A stretch of 25,132 nucleotides of DNA, taken from contig DASVQA010000168.1 in assembly GCA_036389375.1 (NCBI GenBank), forward strand, positions 1 through 25,132, read 5' to 3'. The DNA comes from QHXQ01 sp036389375 (GTDB lineage Bacteria; Acidobacteriota; Blastocatellia; Pyrinomonadales; Pyrinomonadaceae). The notes beneath the pieces are model-generated. The model ran no database searches. It saw only the letters and a list, made by a program, of their open reading frames with translations, and was not told where the DNA came from. This document shows, one piece after another, positions 1 to 7,548 of this stretch. Numbering within the stretch: the first letter of the stretch is position 1; every line of letters begins with the position of its first letter. Both the position numbers and the translations under genes were made by a program.

Positions 1-1
1 G

Positions 2-301
2 GCGCACAGGATGCTCAGGCGGCTGCGCGGGCGCTGGCACGAGGTCTTGACGGGCGTCGCCTTGTTGCGGGCCGAGACGAAGCAGTGCATCAACGCGCAC
101 GAACGCACGCGTGTGCGGTTTGCGCCGATGACGGATGCTGAGATCGAATGGTACGTTGCGACGGGCGAGCCGGCCGATAAGGCGGGCGCTTACGCCGTGC
201 AGGGCCAGGGCGCGCTCTTTATCGAAGCGATTGAGGGCGACTACTGGAACGTCGTCGGCTTGCCTGTTCGCTTGGTTTATAAGTTGAGCGCGGAGATTTA
301 A
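2..301 (+). CDS. maf: Maf-like nucleoside triphosphate pyrophosphatase, C-terminal part
   Basis: The reading frame is open from the window edge, so the N-terminal half is missing. The visible 99 residues hold the Maf-family C-terminal half: the DAEIEWYVATGEPADKAGAY stretch, then a QG...FIEAIEGDYWNVVGLP segment, which is one of the most conserved parts of the family. Maf proteins are cytoplasmic house-cleaning enzymes that hydrolyse non-canonical or pyrimidine NTPs to NMP and pyrophosphate, and some are linked to septum formation. Full members have about 190-200 residues, so roughly half is present. The gene ends at a TAA and is followed 42 bases later by a strong hairpin terminator. Substrate class (dTTP/UTP versus m7GTP type) cannot be decided without the N-terminal signature. 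Confidence 0.9.
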   Translation, partial: AHRMLRRLRGRWHEVLTGVALLRAETKQCINAHERTRVRFAPMTDAEIEWYVATGEPADKAGAYAVQGQGALFIEAIEGDYWNVVGLPVRLVYKLSAEI

Positions 302-343
302 CCGGCCGGCGCGGTGTCGAGTGCGGCGCGCGGAGCAAAGCAG

Positions 344-423
344 AAACCGCGCAGCCACACGGAACAACACGAAGGAAAGCCCGCCGCTTTTTCGTGTTGT
401 TGCCTGTGGCTGCGCGGTTTTTT
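344..423. terminator. Long bidirectional hairpin terminator
   Basis: Bases 344-373 and 391-420 form an inverted repeat: a 16-bp outer stem, a 3x3 internal mismatch, and an 11-bp inner stem around a 17-base loop. Six T residues follow on the + strand (418-423), and an A-run precedes the stem, giving TTT on the - strand. It sits between the converging maf and thioredoxin-fold genes, so it can end transcription from both sides. Confidence 0.85.
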
Positions 424-460
424 GTCCGTCGCCGCCCGCGTGGGTTGCGCGCCCGCCGCT

Positions 461-1006
461 TTAGAGTAGCTTGTTGATGCGGGGCGCGAGTTGTTCGACG
501 AGGTTGCCGGCGGGGTCGAGTCCGCCGATGGCGTTGACGATATTGCCTTCCTTATCAAGCACGACGATGGCCGGCAGTTGATTGCGCTCCACGCCCATAC
601 GCTTGAACAGTTCGCCGTCCGGGTCGCGCAGCACCGCTACCTTCAGCCCGTTGTGACGCGCGAAGTCGCGCAGTTGTCCGTCCGTCGCGTAGTTCTTCGA
701 CTTAGCCGATTCGGAATCCGTGCTGACCCAGTAGACGCGCACGTCCTTGGCGGCGTATTCGTCGGCGAGCTTCTGCACGCCCTGCACCTGCGTGCGCGAG
801 AGCGGCAGCCAGGACGCGCCGAAGGCAAGCACGACCACGTCGCCGTGCAGCATGGCGGAGGAGACGCCGCCGCCGTCCACCGTACGCAGAGAGAAGTTGA
901 CGGGGCCCGCCTGCGCTTCCACCTTCGCGGGCGCAGCCGATTGCGCACCGAAGACGACAAGCGCGAGTGCCAGCGCCGACAACAGACGGGGGAGTTGCTT
1001 GAACAT
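461..1006 (-). CDS. Exported thioredoxin-fold (TlpA/AhpC-TSA-like) protein lacking cysteines
   Basis: A 181-residue protein with a signal peptide (basic MFKQLPR start, hydrophobic stretch to about residue 22, Ala-rich cleavage region). The rest follows the TlpA-like thioredoxin fold: a VVVLAFGASW strand-turn at 57-66, a VRVYWVSTDSES strand, and LPAIVVLDKEGNIV with the expected cis-proline position. In active family members the turn continues as WCxxC. Here it reads W66-L67-P68-L69-S70, and the whole protein contains no cysteine, so thiol redox chemistry is not possible by the usual mechanism. The ATG at 1006 is preceded by an ideal AAGGAG six bases upstream. It is probably periplasmic or envelope-associated. 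Its role is unknown; a binding or scaffold function is inferred from the lost active site. Confidence 0.8.
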   Translation of the reverse strand: MFKQLPRLLSALALALVVFGAQSAAPAKVEAQAGPVNFSLRTVDGGGVSSAMLHGDVVVLAFGASWLPLSRTQVQGVQKLADEYAAKDVRVYWVSTDSESAKSKNYATDGQLRDFARHNGLKVAVLRDPDGELFKRMGVERNQLPAIVVLDKEGNIVNAIGGLDPAGNLVEQLAPRINKLL

Positions 1007-1154
1007 AAATTGCTCCTTCGTGCGCGTTCGCTAGAACCCGCTCAACCGGCGCACTGGACGGGGCGGGCGGCACGCCGGCAAAAATGCCTTCATGCCGATA
1101 CTTTTGATGTACACAGCGAGTTAACAGTTGGACGAAACTCGGACGCTGGTTACG

Positions 1155-1775
1155 TCAGCCTGACCGCGCCGGCCGTTCGTCAGGCGGCGGCGCGTGGAAA
1201 ATCTCTTCGTGCAACGCGCAATAATCGGCCCATGTGTCCATATCGCGCCGGACGTAAGGCGAGATGACCGGCACGCGCCGCAACTCTGCTCTATGACGGT
1301 CGAACAACGCGCGCAAGCCGCGTTCGGCGTCCAACTTCAGCAGTTCATCACGATAAGCGAGATCGACGAGGACGGGGTGGCCGCCGCGCCCCTCGTACTC
1401 CGGCACGACTAGGCGCGCGTCCCGCTCCGCCAGCACGCGCCCGATGATCTCCGGCGTGATGGCGGGCTGATCCGCCAGCGCCACCAAAACTGCGCGCGCC
1501 TCTGCCGGCAACTGCTCCACACCACGCGCGATGGAGACAGACATCTCGCTCCCCGCCGCTTCATTGACGGCGAAACGCAACGGCAGATGTGCCAGCGCGG
1601 CACGTACCTCTGGCCCGCGATGCCCGACAACGACCACGATCTGCTGGACGCCCGCCGCTCGCAAATTATCAACGCACGTCTCAATCACCGTCCGCGCCCC
1701 AAACGGCAACAGCGGCTTGAACGCGCCCATGCGCCGCGACTGTCCAGCCGCTAACAGGATGGCGGAAACTGTCAA
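1155..1775 (-). CDS. MocA-like molybdenum cofactor cytidylyltransferase (NTP transferase)
   Basis: A 206-residue nucleotidyltransferase of the MobA/MocA group. Visible motifs are LLAAGQSRRMG at 7-17 (nucleotide-binding loop) followed by FKPLLPFG, then ALADQP in the middle and a GGHPVLV segment. MocA transfers CMP from CTP to molybdopterin, giving the MCD cofactor used by xanthine-dehydrogenase-family enzymes. That fits its place as the last gene of the molybdenum hydroxylase cluster, 118 bases after the FAD subunit. The start is taken as a TTG at 1775 because the nucleotide-binding motif begins a few residues later and there is no ATG before it. The C-terminal tail (HAPPPDERPARSG) is low complexity. 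A MobA-type guanylyltransferase is less likely given the context. Confidence 0.85.
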   Translation of the reverse strand: MTVSAILLAAGQSRRMGAFKPLLPFGARTVIETCVDNLRAAGVQQIVVVVGHRGPEVRAALAHLPLRFAVNEAAGSEMSVSIARGVEQLPAEARAVLVALADQPAITPEIIGRVLAERDARLVVPEYEGRGGHPVLVDLAYRDELLKLDAERGLRALFDRHRAELRRVPVISPYVRRDMDTWADYCALHEEIFHAPPPDERPARSG

Positions 1776-1779
1776 AGCA

Positions 1780-1905
1780 AGTAGTCAGTAGCCAGTAGGT
1801 CTTTAGCGTGTGCGTCCTTCGCCCTTAGTCGCCAGCCAGCAACGTCAGCCATATTCTGCTACTGACTACTGGCTACCGGCTACTTTCCTTTGGCTACTTT
1901 CCTTT
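1780..1905. repeat. Heptanucleotide inverted-repeat element, copy 1
   Basis: Left arm 1780-1798 is made of 7-bp units of the form AGTAGYC; right arm 1859-1884 is made of the complementary CTACTGR/GGCTACY units, so the arms can fold on each other around a loop of about 60 bases. A 14-bp unit (GGCTACTTTCCTTT) is tandemly duplicated at 1878-1891 and 1892-1905; the second copy contains the last codons and TAG stop of the FAD subunit gene. The same kind of element recurs at 7549-7643, including an AGCG(G)TGTGCG stretch just inside the left arm. Confidence 0.8.
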
Positions 1906-2880
1906 CAATTCTGCCAGCGCGCGCAGCACGTAGGGGCGGGCCATCTGCTTGCGCCAGTTCATCACGAAATCCGTGTTGTCGAGCGGGCGCGCTTTTCTAT
2001 AACACGCCTCGGCCGCCGCCTGCATGCGTTCGTCGTCGAGCGGCCCGCCGATAAGTGCCTGCGCCGCCTCCGCCACCTCAATCGGCGCGGGCGCGATGCC
2101 GCCCAAGATGACCTTTGCGCCCTCGACCGTGCCGTCGGCCGCTGTGTCCAGCCTGATCGCCACGCCGAGCACGGGGAAATCGAACGAGCCGCGCCGCCGC
2201 AACTTCTTGTAAGTCGCGCGCCAACCATTACGCGCCGGCAGTTGTATGTCCACCAGCAACTCGTCCGGGCGCTTGTGCAGGTAGTTGATCCCGTCGTTGT
2301 TATACAGCCCGGCGGCATCCACCACGCGTTCGCCGAGCGTCGAAGCGAGCCGCACGCGCGCGCCCAACGCGACCATCAACGGCACAAGGTCGGACGACTG
2401 CACCGCCCAGCACTTGGCCGAACCGGGCGCGACCCAGCAGACATCGCCGTCCTTCTTCATGCAGAAGTTGATGCCCTTGCGCCACTCGTAATTCTGATCG
2501 TAGTAGTTGCAGCGCGTGTCCAGCAGCAGGTTTCCGCCAATCGTGCCCATGTTGCGCAACACGGGCGTCGAGATCGTCCGCGCGGCGGCCGCGACCATCG
2601 GGTAATCGCGGTTGATGATCTCGCTCTCGCACACGTCCGTCAACGACACGCCCGCGCCGATCCGCACGCCCATCTGACCGTCGCCGCTGATCTCATGCAA
2701 CTCCGGCAAACGTGTCACGGAGATAACCGTCTGCGGCGTCTGCTGCCGCCGCTTCATGTTCGGATACAGATCCGTCCCGCCCGCGACGAACTGCCCTGCG
2801 GGGCCGGCCGCGCCCATCATCTTCACCGCGTCGCCCACCGTGCGCGGCACATAATAGGCGAACTTGGGTAATCGCATCAT
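1894..2880 (-). CDS. Molybdenum hydroxylase FAD-binding subunit, 4-hydroxybenzoyl-CoA reductase beta-like with extra Fe-S loop
   Basis: A 328-residue CO-dehydrogenase/xanthine-dehydrogenase FAD-subunit protein. The FAD motifs are visible as FVAGGTDLYP at 31-40 and TIGGNLLLDTR at 113-123, and a C-terminal FAD-subunit domain follows. Between residues 124 and 157 is an insertion with four cysteines, C124, C140, C148 and C157 (spacings 16, 8, 9). A comparable cysteine loop in HcrB of 4-hydroxybenzoyl-CoA reductase binds an additional [4Fe-4S] cluster, which is not found in ordinary xanthine dehydrogenases. The subunit would pass electrons between the 2Fe-2S subunit and an external partner in the cytoplasm. 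The start is ATG-ATG at 2880; no clear Shine-Dalgarno sequence precedes it. It follows the molybdopterin subunit after a relatively AT-rich gap of 151 bases. The substrate is not established. Confidence 0.85.
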   Translation of the reverse strand: MMRLPKFAYYVPRTVGDAVKMMGAAGPAGQFVAGGTDLYPNMKRRQQTPQTVISVTRLPELHEISGDGQMGVRIGAGVSLTDVCESEIINRDYPMVAAAARTISTPVLRNMGTIGGNLLLDTRCNYYDQNYEWRKGINFCMKKDGDVCWVAPGSAKCWAVQSSDLVPLMVALGARVRLASTLGERVVDAAGLYNNDGINYLHKRPDELLVDIQLPARNGWRATYKKLRRRGSFDFPVLGVAIRLDTAADGTVEGAKVILGGIAPAPIEVAEAAQALIGGPLDDERMQAAAEACYRKARPLDNTDFVMNWRKQMARPYVLRALAELKGK

Positions 2881-3031
2881 AAGTAGTAACCAGCCCTATC
2901 GATCGGTTCATTGTCTAGGCAATGATGAACGCTTAAGCCTTGACGGTTGATCTGCAAGCCTCGTTATCTTTTCCATCAACGCCGTGACCACTTGCATCAA
3001 TTTTACGCTCTAGCAGGTCATGCTTATCTTG

Positions 3032-5497
3032 TTATGAATGCACCGCCACGCTCGGCATCTCTCGACCGTCGCCGCCTTCGGCGGGCGTGAGCACCTTGAG
3101 GGGCGCGGGCCATGCGACGGCGGGCACAGATTTCGGGCCGTAGCGCGGCTCTTGGCCCTGTGCTTTGGCCTTTAAGGCCGCGAGCACTTTTTCCGGCGTG
3201 ATGGGCACTTCGTCTATGCGGACGCCGATGGCGTCGAAGACGGCGTTGGCGATGGCGGGCATGACGGGCAGGAGCGGCCCCTGTCCGACCTCTTTCGCGC
3301 CGAACGGCCCGTTCGGGTCGGCGTCTTCGACGAGATAGGTGACGACATCGCACATCTCAAGCGTCGTCGGGCTTTTGTATTCCAGCAGGCTGGGAAACTT
3401 GTGTACGACATTGCGGTTGGCGCGATAGATCATCTCTTCCATGAGCGCCTCGCCCAAGCCCATGTAAACGCCGCCTTCGACTTGACCCATGACGAGCATC
3501 GGATTGAGCGAACGCCCGATGTCGTGCCCGATCCAGATGCGCGGGACGGTGACGAAGCCCGTGGCCGGGTCAACGTCAACTTCCGCGACCGCCGCCGAGT
3601 AGCTGTAAGCCGGCGACGGGCCGACGCCCGCGCCTTTGAACTTGCCGGGCGAACGCGGCGGCGTGTATGAGCCGACCGTGCCGATTGTGCCGTACTTCGA
3701 TTCCGCCAGCACGACCGCTTCCGCGAACGTCACGCCCACGTCCGGGTTTTCCACGTCGAACACGCGCCGCTCCGCGAACGCGAGATTCTCAATCGGTGCG
3801 CCGAGTTTCTCAGCGACCGCGATGCTCAACAGTTCGCGCGCCCGTTCGGCCGCTTGCAGCGCCGCGTTGCCGGTCATCAGCGTGACGCGGCTGGAATAGC
3901 TGCCGAGGTCAACAGGCGTCAGGTCTGTGTCCGCCGTGACGACGCGTATGTCGAACGGGTCTATGCCGAGCACTTCGGCCACGATGTAGGCGAGCACAGA
4001 GTCAGAGCCTTGCCCGATGTCGGTCGAGCCGCATTGCACGCGCACGCCGCCCTGCCGGTCAAGCCCAAGCTGCACGCCGCTGTGCGGCATGTTGTTCCAG
4101 TAGATAGGCAGCCCCGCGCCGCAGATGTAACTGCTGCACGCAAGTCCCAGCCCGCGCCCGTAAGGCAGCTTGCGATACCTATTCTTCCAGTCCGAGCCGG
4201 CCACCACTTTCTCGATGCACTGGCCCAGCCCCATGCTGCCGATGCGCAGGTAGTTCGCCGTGACGGTGTCCGGTTTGACCAGATGCCGCAGACGCATCTC
4301 GGCCGGGTCGAGCCCAAGTTCGGCGGCGATCTTGTCGAGGTGGACTTCGAGCGCGTGGCGCGGTTGCGGCGTGCCGTGCCCGCGTTTGGGGCCGCAGGGC
4401 GGCTTGTTGGTGAAGGCGCGCAAACCCCGAAAACGATAGCGCGGCACTTCGTAGGTGACGGTTTGCAGCGCGCCCGTGTAGAACGTCGAGGCCACGCCGT
4501 AAGAGCCGTATGCGCCGCCGTCGAGGAAGGATTGAAAGTCCATCGCCGTGATCGCGCCGTCGCGCTTGACGCCCGTTTTGATCTTCATCAGGACGGGATG
4601 CCGCCCGCGATGGCAGTAGAAAACCTCCTCGCGCGTCAAAGAGATTTTCACGGGCCGGCCCGTCAGCATCGAGAGCTTGCAGACGGCAACCTCGTGGTTG
4701 AACGGGTCGCTCTTGCCGCCGAAGCCGCCACCGTTCGGCGTGGCGATAACGCGAATGTGCGCGGCGGCGAGACCCAAGACTTTGGCGAGCGCACGGTGGA
4801 CGTAGTGCGGCGTCTGCGTGGACGACCAGAGCGTGATCTTGCCGTCCGCATCGTAGTGCGCAAGGGCCGCGTGCTGCTCCATCGGCAGGTGCGTGTTGCC
4901 TTCGTAGAAGATGATGTCTTCGCGGACGAGGTCGGCGGCTTTGAAACCTTCGTCGAGATCGCCGAACTCAAGATGCACTTGCTTGTGGACGTTCGCGCCG
5001 TCGCCGTAATCGTGTATGCGCGGCTCGTCCACCATGATGGCCTCTTCGATGTTCGTGATCGTTTGCAGCCGTTCGTATTCGACCTCGATCAGATTGATCG
5101 CGGCAAAGGCCGTGTCCTCGTCAATCGCGGCGACGGCCGCAACCGGGTCGCCGATAAAGCGCACCTTGTCAATGCAGAGCGTGTGTTCGTCCTGCGAGAC
5201 GGGCAGGATGCCGTAAGGGATCGGCAAATCACGGCCCGTGATGACAGCATAGACGCCGGGCAAAGCCTGCGCTTTCGACGTGTCAATGCGTTTGATGAGC
5301 GCGTGCGGTTCGTGCGAGCGCAAGAGTTTCGCGTAGAGCATGCGCGGCAGCACGATGTCGTCGGCAAACTTCGTCTGCCCCGTACACTTCGCGCGCGCGT
5401 CCACCTTGCGGAAGGGTTTGCCCACGACTTGAAACGGCCCCGCGTCGCGCCCCTTGCCGCGCTGGCCGCCGCCGTTTGATCCGTTACTTGTGCCCAT
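3032..5497 (-). CDS. Molybdenum hydroxylase molybdopterin-binding large subunit
   Basis: An 821-residue catalytic subunit of the xanthine dehydrogenase family. The N-terminal a/b-hammerhead domain begins near GKPFRKVDARAKCTGQTKFA. The cofactor-binding domains include GGFGGK at residues 257-262 and the C-terminal GAKEVGQG with the presumed catalytic base Glu736, which activates the Mo-bound water in this family. Together with the 2Fe-2S and FAD subunits it should form a cytoplasmic three-subunit enzyme. The KPPCGPKRGHG and MGLGQCIEKV stretches and the cysteine-loop FAD partner favour a 4-hydroxybenzoyl-CoA-reductase-like member, but purine or other N-heterocycle hydroxylases cannot be excluded. 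The start ATG overlaps the end of the upstream 2Fe-2S gene by 14 bases, indicating translational coupling. The Gly/Asn-rich first 15 residues are probably disordered. Confidence 0.9.
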   Translation of the reverse strand: MGTSNGSNGGGQRGKGRDAGPFQVVGKPFRKVDARAKCTGQTKFADDIVLPRMLYAKLLRSHEPHALIKRIDTSKAQALPGVYAVITGRDLPIPYGILPVSQDEHTLCIDKVRFIGDPVAAVAAIDEDTAFAAINLIEVEYERLQTITNIEEAIMVDEPRIHDYGDGANVHKQVHLEFGDLDEGFKAADLVREDIIFYEGNTHLPMEQHAALAHYDADGKITLWSSTQTPHYVHRALAKVLGLAAAHIRVIATPNGGGFGGKSDPFNHEVAVCKLSMLTGRPVKISLTREEVFYCHRGRHPVLMKIKTGVKRDGAITAMDFQSFLDGGAYGSYGVASTFYTGALQTVTYEVPRYRFRGLRAFTNKPPCGPKRGHGTPQPRHALEVHLDKIAAELGLDPAEMRLRHLVKPDTVTANYLRIGSMGLGQCIEKVVAGSDWKNRYRKLPYGRGLGLACSSYICGAGLPIYWNNMPHSGVQLGLDRQGGVRVQCGSTDIGQGSDSVLAYIVAEVLGIDPFDIRVVTADTDLTPVDLGSYSSRVTLMTGNAALQAAERARELLSIAVAEKLGAPIENLAFAERRVFDVENPDVGVTFAEAVVLAESKYGTIGTVGSYTPPRSPGKFKGAGVGPSPAYSYSAAVAEVDVDPATGFVTVPRIWIGHDIGRSLNPMLVMGQVEGGVYMGLGEALMEEMIYRANRNVVHKFPSLLEYKSPTTLEMCDVVTYLVEDADPNGPFGAKEVGQGPLLPVMPAIANAVFDAIGVRIDEVPITPEKVLAALKAKAQGQEPRYGPKSVPAVAWPAPLKVLTPAEGGDGREMPSVAVHS

Positions 5498-6014
5498 AAA
5501 TGCTTTCTGCGGGAAGCTCCGCGGCGCGCCCGCGCAGCTTCGCGGCGGCGAGTTCGACCGCTTCGTAGATTTTAATGTAGCCGGTGCAGCGACAGAGATT
5601 GCCGCTCAAAGCTTCTTTGATCTCATCGCGCGTCGGGTCGGGCTTGTGCGCGAGCAGTTCTTTCGCCACGAGCATGAAGCCGGGCGTGCAGTAGCCGCAC
5701 TGCGCCGCGCCCGTGTCAGCGAAAGTCTCCTGCAAAGGATGCAAACCTTCGGCCGTCGCCATGCCTTCGACCGTCTCGACGCTGCGCCCCTCTGCGTCCA
5801 GCCCGAGCATCAGGCACGAGAGGATCGAGCGCCCGTCCACCAGCACGGCGCACGTGCCGCACTCGCCCAACTCGCAGCCGTGCTTCGTGCCCGTCAGGTT
5901 CAAATCTTCGCGCAACACTTCGAGCAAGGTCTTGTGCGGCGCAAAGGCCACCTCGCATGGCTCGCCGTTCAAGGTGAATTCGATATGCGCCTTCTGTTTC
6001 GTGCGTTCTGACAT
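5484..6014 (-). CDS. Molybdenum hydroxylase 2Fe-2S subunit
   Basis: A 176-residue small subunit with both iron-sulfur domains of the family. The plant-ferredoxin-like N-terminal domain has GCELGECGTC followed by a cysteine in RSILSC, and the C-terminal helical domain has QCGYC and LCRCTGY. It shuttles electrons between the Mo centre and FAD. The start chosen is the ATG at 6014 (MSERTKQKAH), because the family normally begins shortly before the xxFTLNG strand. An in-frame upstream start at 6119 would add 35 residues with no family resemblance and overlap the GNAT gene. No Shine-Dalgarno sequence is present; instead a TAAAAT box lies 7 bases before the ATG. The gene heads the hydroxylase cluster and lies 64 bases after the GNAT gene. 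Confidence 0.9.
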   Translation of the reverse strand: MSERTKQKAHIEFTLNGEPCEVAFAPHKTLLEVLREDLNLTGTKHGCELGECGTCAVLVDGRSILSCLMLGLDAEGRSVETVEGMATAEGLHPLQETFADTGAAQCGYCTPGFMLVAKELLAHKPDPTRDEIKEALSGNLCRCTGYIKIYEAVELAAAKLRGRAAELPAESIYGHK

Positions 6015-6021
6015 CAGGGAG

Positions 6022-6027
6022 ATTTTA
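6022..6027 (-). promoter_or_regulatory. Candidate -10 box placed for a leaderless transcript
   Basis: The - strand reads TAAAAT at 6027-6022, one base from the sigma-70 consensus, only 7 bases before the ATG of the 2Fe-2S subunit. Transcription from it would start at or next to the A of the ATG. No good -35 box is seen at 17-18 bases, so the call is tentative. Confidence 0.35.
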
Positions 6028-6078
6028 GCTGATGAGAGGGGCGGGCCTGAAACGCCGGTCGGGCGCGCGGGCGCTTGA

Positions 6079-6645
6079 CTATTTAACTTTTGAATAACAG
6101 AGCGAGTCGCGCGGTTCATCGCTTATGTTCGGATGAAGCGACCAGCGCCTGAGCACGCCTTCGCGCGTGAGTCCGGCCTTTTCCAGCACGCGCGCCGAAG
6201 CGAGATTGTCCACGTCGCAAACCGCCCAGACGCGGAAGACGCCGGGCTGCGCGAGCGCCAACTCGACAAATGCGCGGACGGCTTGGGTCATCAAGCCGCG
6301 CCCCCAGTAAGGGCGCGCGAGCACGTAGCCGAGACCGGCGCGATAAGGGCCGGGATGCACGGCGATCATGCCGATGATCCGGTCGTCGCCTTTGAGCGTC
6401 AGCGCCCAGAATAAGTCCGCGCCGGCCGCGCGGCGCTGCAAGCCCTCGCGCATGAACGCTTCGGCGTCCGCGAGCGACCTGTGCGGTCGCCACGTCAGGT
6501 AGCGCACCACCTCCGGGTCTGTGCCGTAGGTTTCGTGAATCGTGCGCGCGTCGGCGACGACGGGCGGGCGGATCAGCAGGCGCGGCGTTTCGATGAGTTC
6601 GGGAAATTGCACGGCGGTTGCCCTCAGCGCGCTTAGAGCGCTCAA
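6079..6645 (-). CDS. GNAT-family N-acetyltransferase (RimJ/RimL type)
   Basis: A 188-residue acetyltransferase. The N-terminal ETPRLLIRPPVVADARTI is the typical RimJ/RimL opening. The IIGMIAVHPG strand and ARPYWGRGLMTQAVRAFVE form the acetyl-CoA pyrophosphate-binding loop and helix, and NLASARVLEKAGLTREG is the conserved C-terminal segment. Members acetylate ribosomal-protein N-termini, amino acids or small molecules; the substrate here cannot be inferred. The start is a TTG at 6645 that overlaps the panC TGA stop (TTGA), so translation is probably coupled to panC. It stands between pantothenate genes and molybdenum hydroxylase genes and has no obvious biochemical link to either. Confidence 0.85.
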   Translation of the reverse strand: MSALSALRATAVQFPELIETPRLLIRPPVVADARTIHETYGTDPEVVRYLTWRPHRSLADAEAFMREGLQRRAAGADLFWALTLKGDDRIIGMIAVHPGPYRAGLGYVLARPYWGRGLMTQAVRAFVELALAQPGVFRVWAVCDVDNLASARVLEKAGLTREGVLRRWSLHPNISDEPRDSLCYSKVK

Positions 6646-7544
6646 GGCAGCTTGAGCGCGCCTGTGTTCCTGTTTAACGGCCCTGTGCCCCTGTGCTTGT
6701 TGAGGACAATGTTATCGATCAGGCGCGTCTGGCCGATGCGCGCGGCGACGGCAATGAGGACGGTGCGGTCGTCGAGTTTGTCCAGGCGTTCGAGCGTGTC
6801 GGCATCGGTGATGCTGACGTATTCGAGGCGGGCGCGCGGCTCGGTCTCGATCTCCGCGCGGACGCCTTCGGCGATCCGGCGTGCAGAGCGTTCGCCGCTC
6901 AGATAGGCCGCTTCGGCGCGCGAGAGCGCGCGATAGAGGATCGTGGCGGCGCGGCGGTCGTCGCTCGTCAGGTAAGCGTTGCGCGAAGAGAGCGCGAGAC
7001 CCGATTCTTCGCGCACGGTCGGGAGCACGACGATCTCGGTCTCAAACGCGAGGTCGCGCACGAGGCGACGGACGACGAGCGTCTGCTGCGCGTCCTTCTG
7101 GCCGAAGTAGGCGAAGTCCGGGCGGACGATGTTGAAGAGGACGGCGAGCACGGTGGCCACGCCGCGAAAATGACCGGGGCGGGCCGCGCCTTCGAGTTGT
7201 TCGGACAAGCCCTCGACCGTGATGTAGGTGGCGAAGCCTTTGGGATAAATCTCTTCGGGCGGCGGCGCGAAGATGTAATCGACGTTATAGTCGGCGAGGA
7301 TGGTTGTGTCTTTGGTCAGGTCGCGCGGGTAGCGTTCAAAATCTTCGCCGGGCGCGAACTGCGTGGGGTTGACGAAAATGGAGACGACCACCACGTCGCA
7401 CATGCGCCGGGCCTCACGAATAAGGCTCAAGTGCCCCTCGTGCAGCGCGCCCATGGTCGGCACAAGCCCGATTGATCTGTCCTGCTCGCGTCGCACCTTA
7501 CGCGCGACCGAACTCATCCGCTGGCGGCGGTTGATGATCTCCAT
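6642..7544 (-). CDS. panC: Pantothenate synthetase
   Basis: A 300-residue PanC that joins pantoate and beta-alanine with ATP to make pantothenate, the last step of vitamin B5 synthesis, in the cytoplasm. Visible signatures are GLVPTMGALHEGHLSL (26-41, the HxxH nucleotide site), SIFVNPTQFAPGEDF, FYFGQKD-like AYFGQKDAQQ, and EESGLALSSRN. Length agrees with the family (about 280-300). The start ATG at 7544 lies immediately after the heptanucleotide repeat element that separates it from panB. It is followed with a 4-base overlap by the GNAT gene. The C-terminal tail after IVLNK (HRGTGPLNRNTGALKLP) is nonconserved. Confidence 0.97.
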   Translation of the reverse strand: MEIINRRQRMSSVARKVRREQDRSIGLVPTMGALHEGHLSLIREARRMCDVVVVSIFVNPTQFAPGEDFERYPRDLTKDTTILADYNVDYIFAPPPEEIYPKGFATYITVEGLSEQLEGAARPGHFRGVATVLAVLFNIVRPDFAYFGQKDAQQTLVVRRLVRDLAFETEIVVLPTVREESGLALSSRNAYLTSDDRRAATILYRALSRAEAAYLSGERSARRIAEGVRAEIETEPRARLEYVSITDADTLERLDKLDDRTVLIAVAARIGQTRLIDNIVLNKHRGTGPLNRNTGALKLP

Positions 7545-7548
7545 AAAA

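Noticed and set aside
1810..2871. A 353-codon open frame on the + strand opposite the FAD subunit gene
   Set aside because: The composition is shadow-like and the - strand encodes a clear FAD subunit; no ribosome-binding site or motif supports it.
2881..3031. A regulatory RNA or promoter in the AT-richer gap between molybdopterin and FAD subunits
   Set aside because: Small dyads exist (TTCATTG/CAATGA near 2908-2925; GGTTGAT/ATCAAC near 2945-2985) but stems are short, and no good promoter or known RNA motif was found.
3854..5479. A 541-codon open frame on the + strand opposite the molybdopterin subunit gene
   Set aside because: Its product is Arg/Val/Asp/His-rich without any family resemblance and it mirrors a highly conserved gene on the other strand; such antisense frames are common in GC-rich DNA.
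6015..6119. A longer 2Fe-2S subunit starting at 6119
   Set aside because: It overlaps the GNAT gene by 41 bases and adds a sequence unlike the family; ferredoxin domains begin right after the ATG at 6014.
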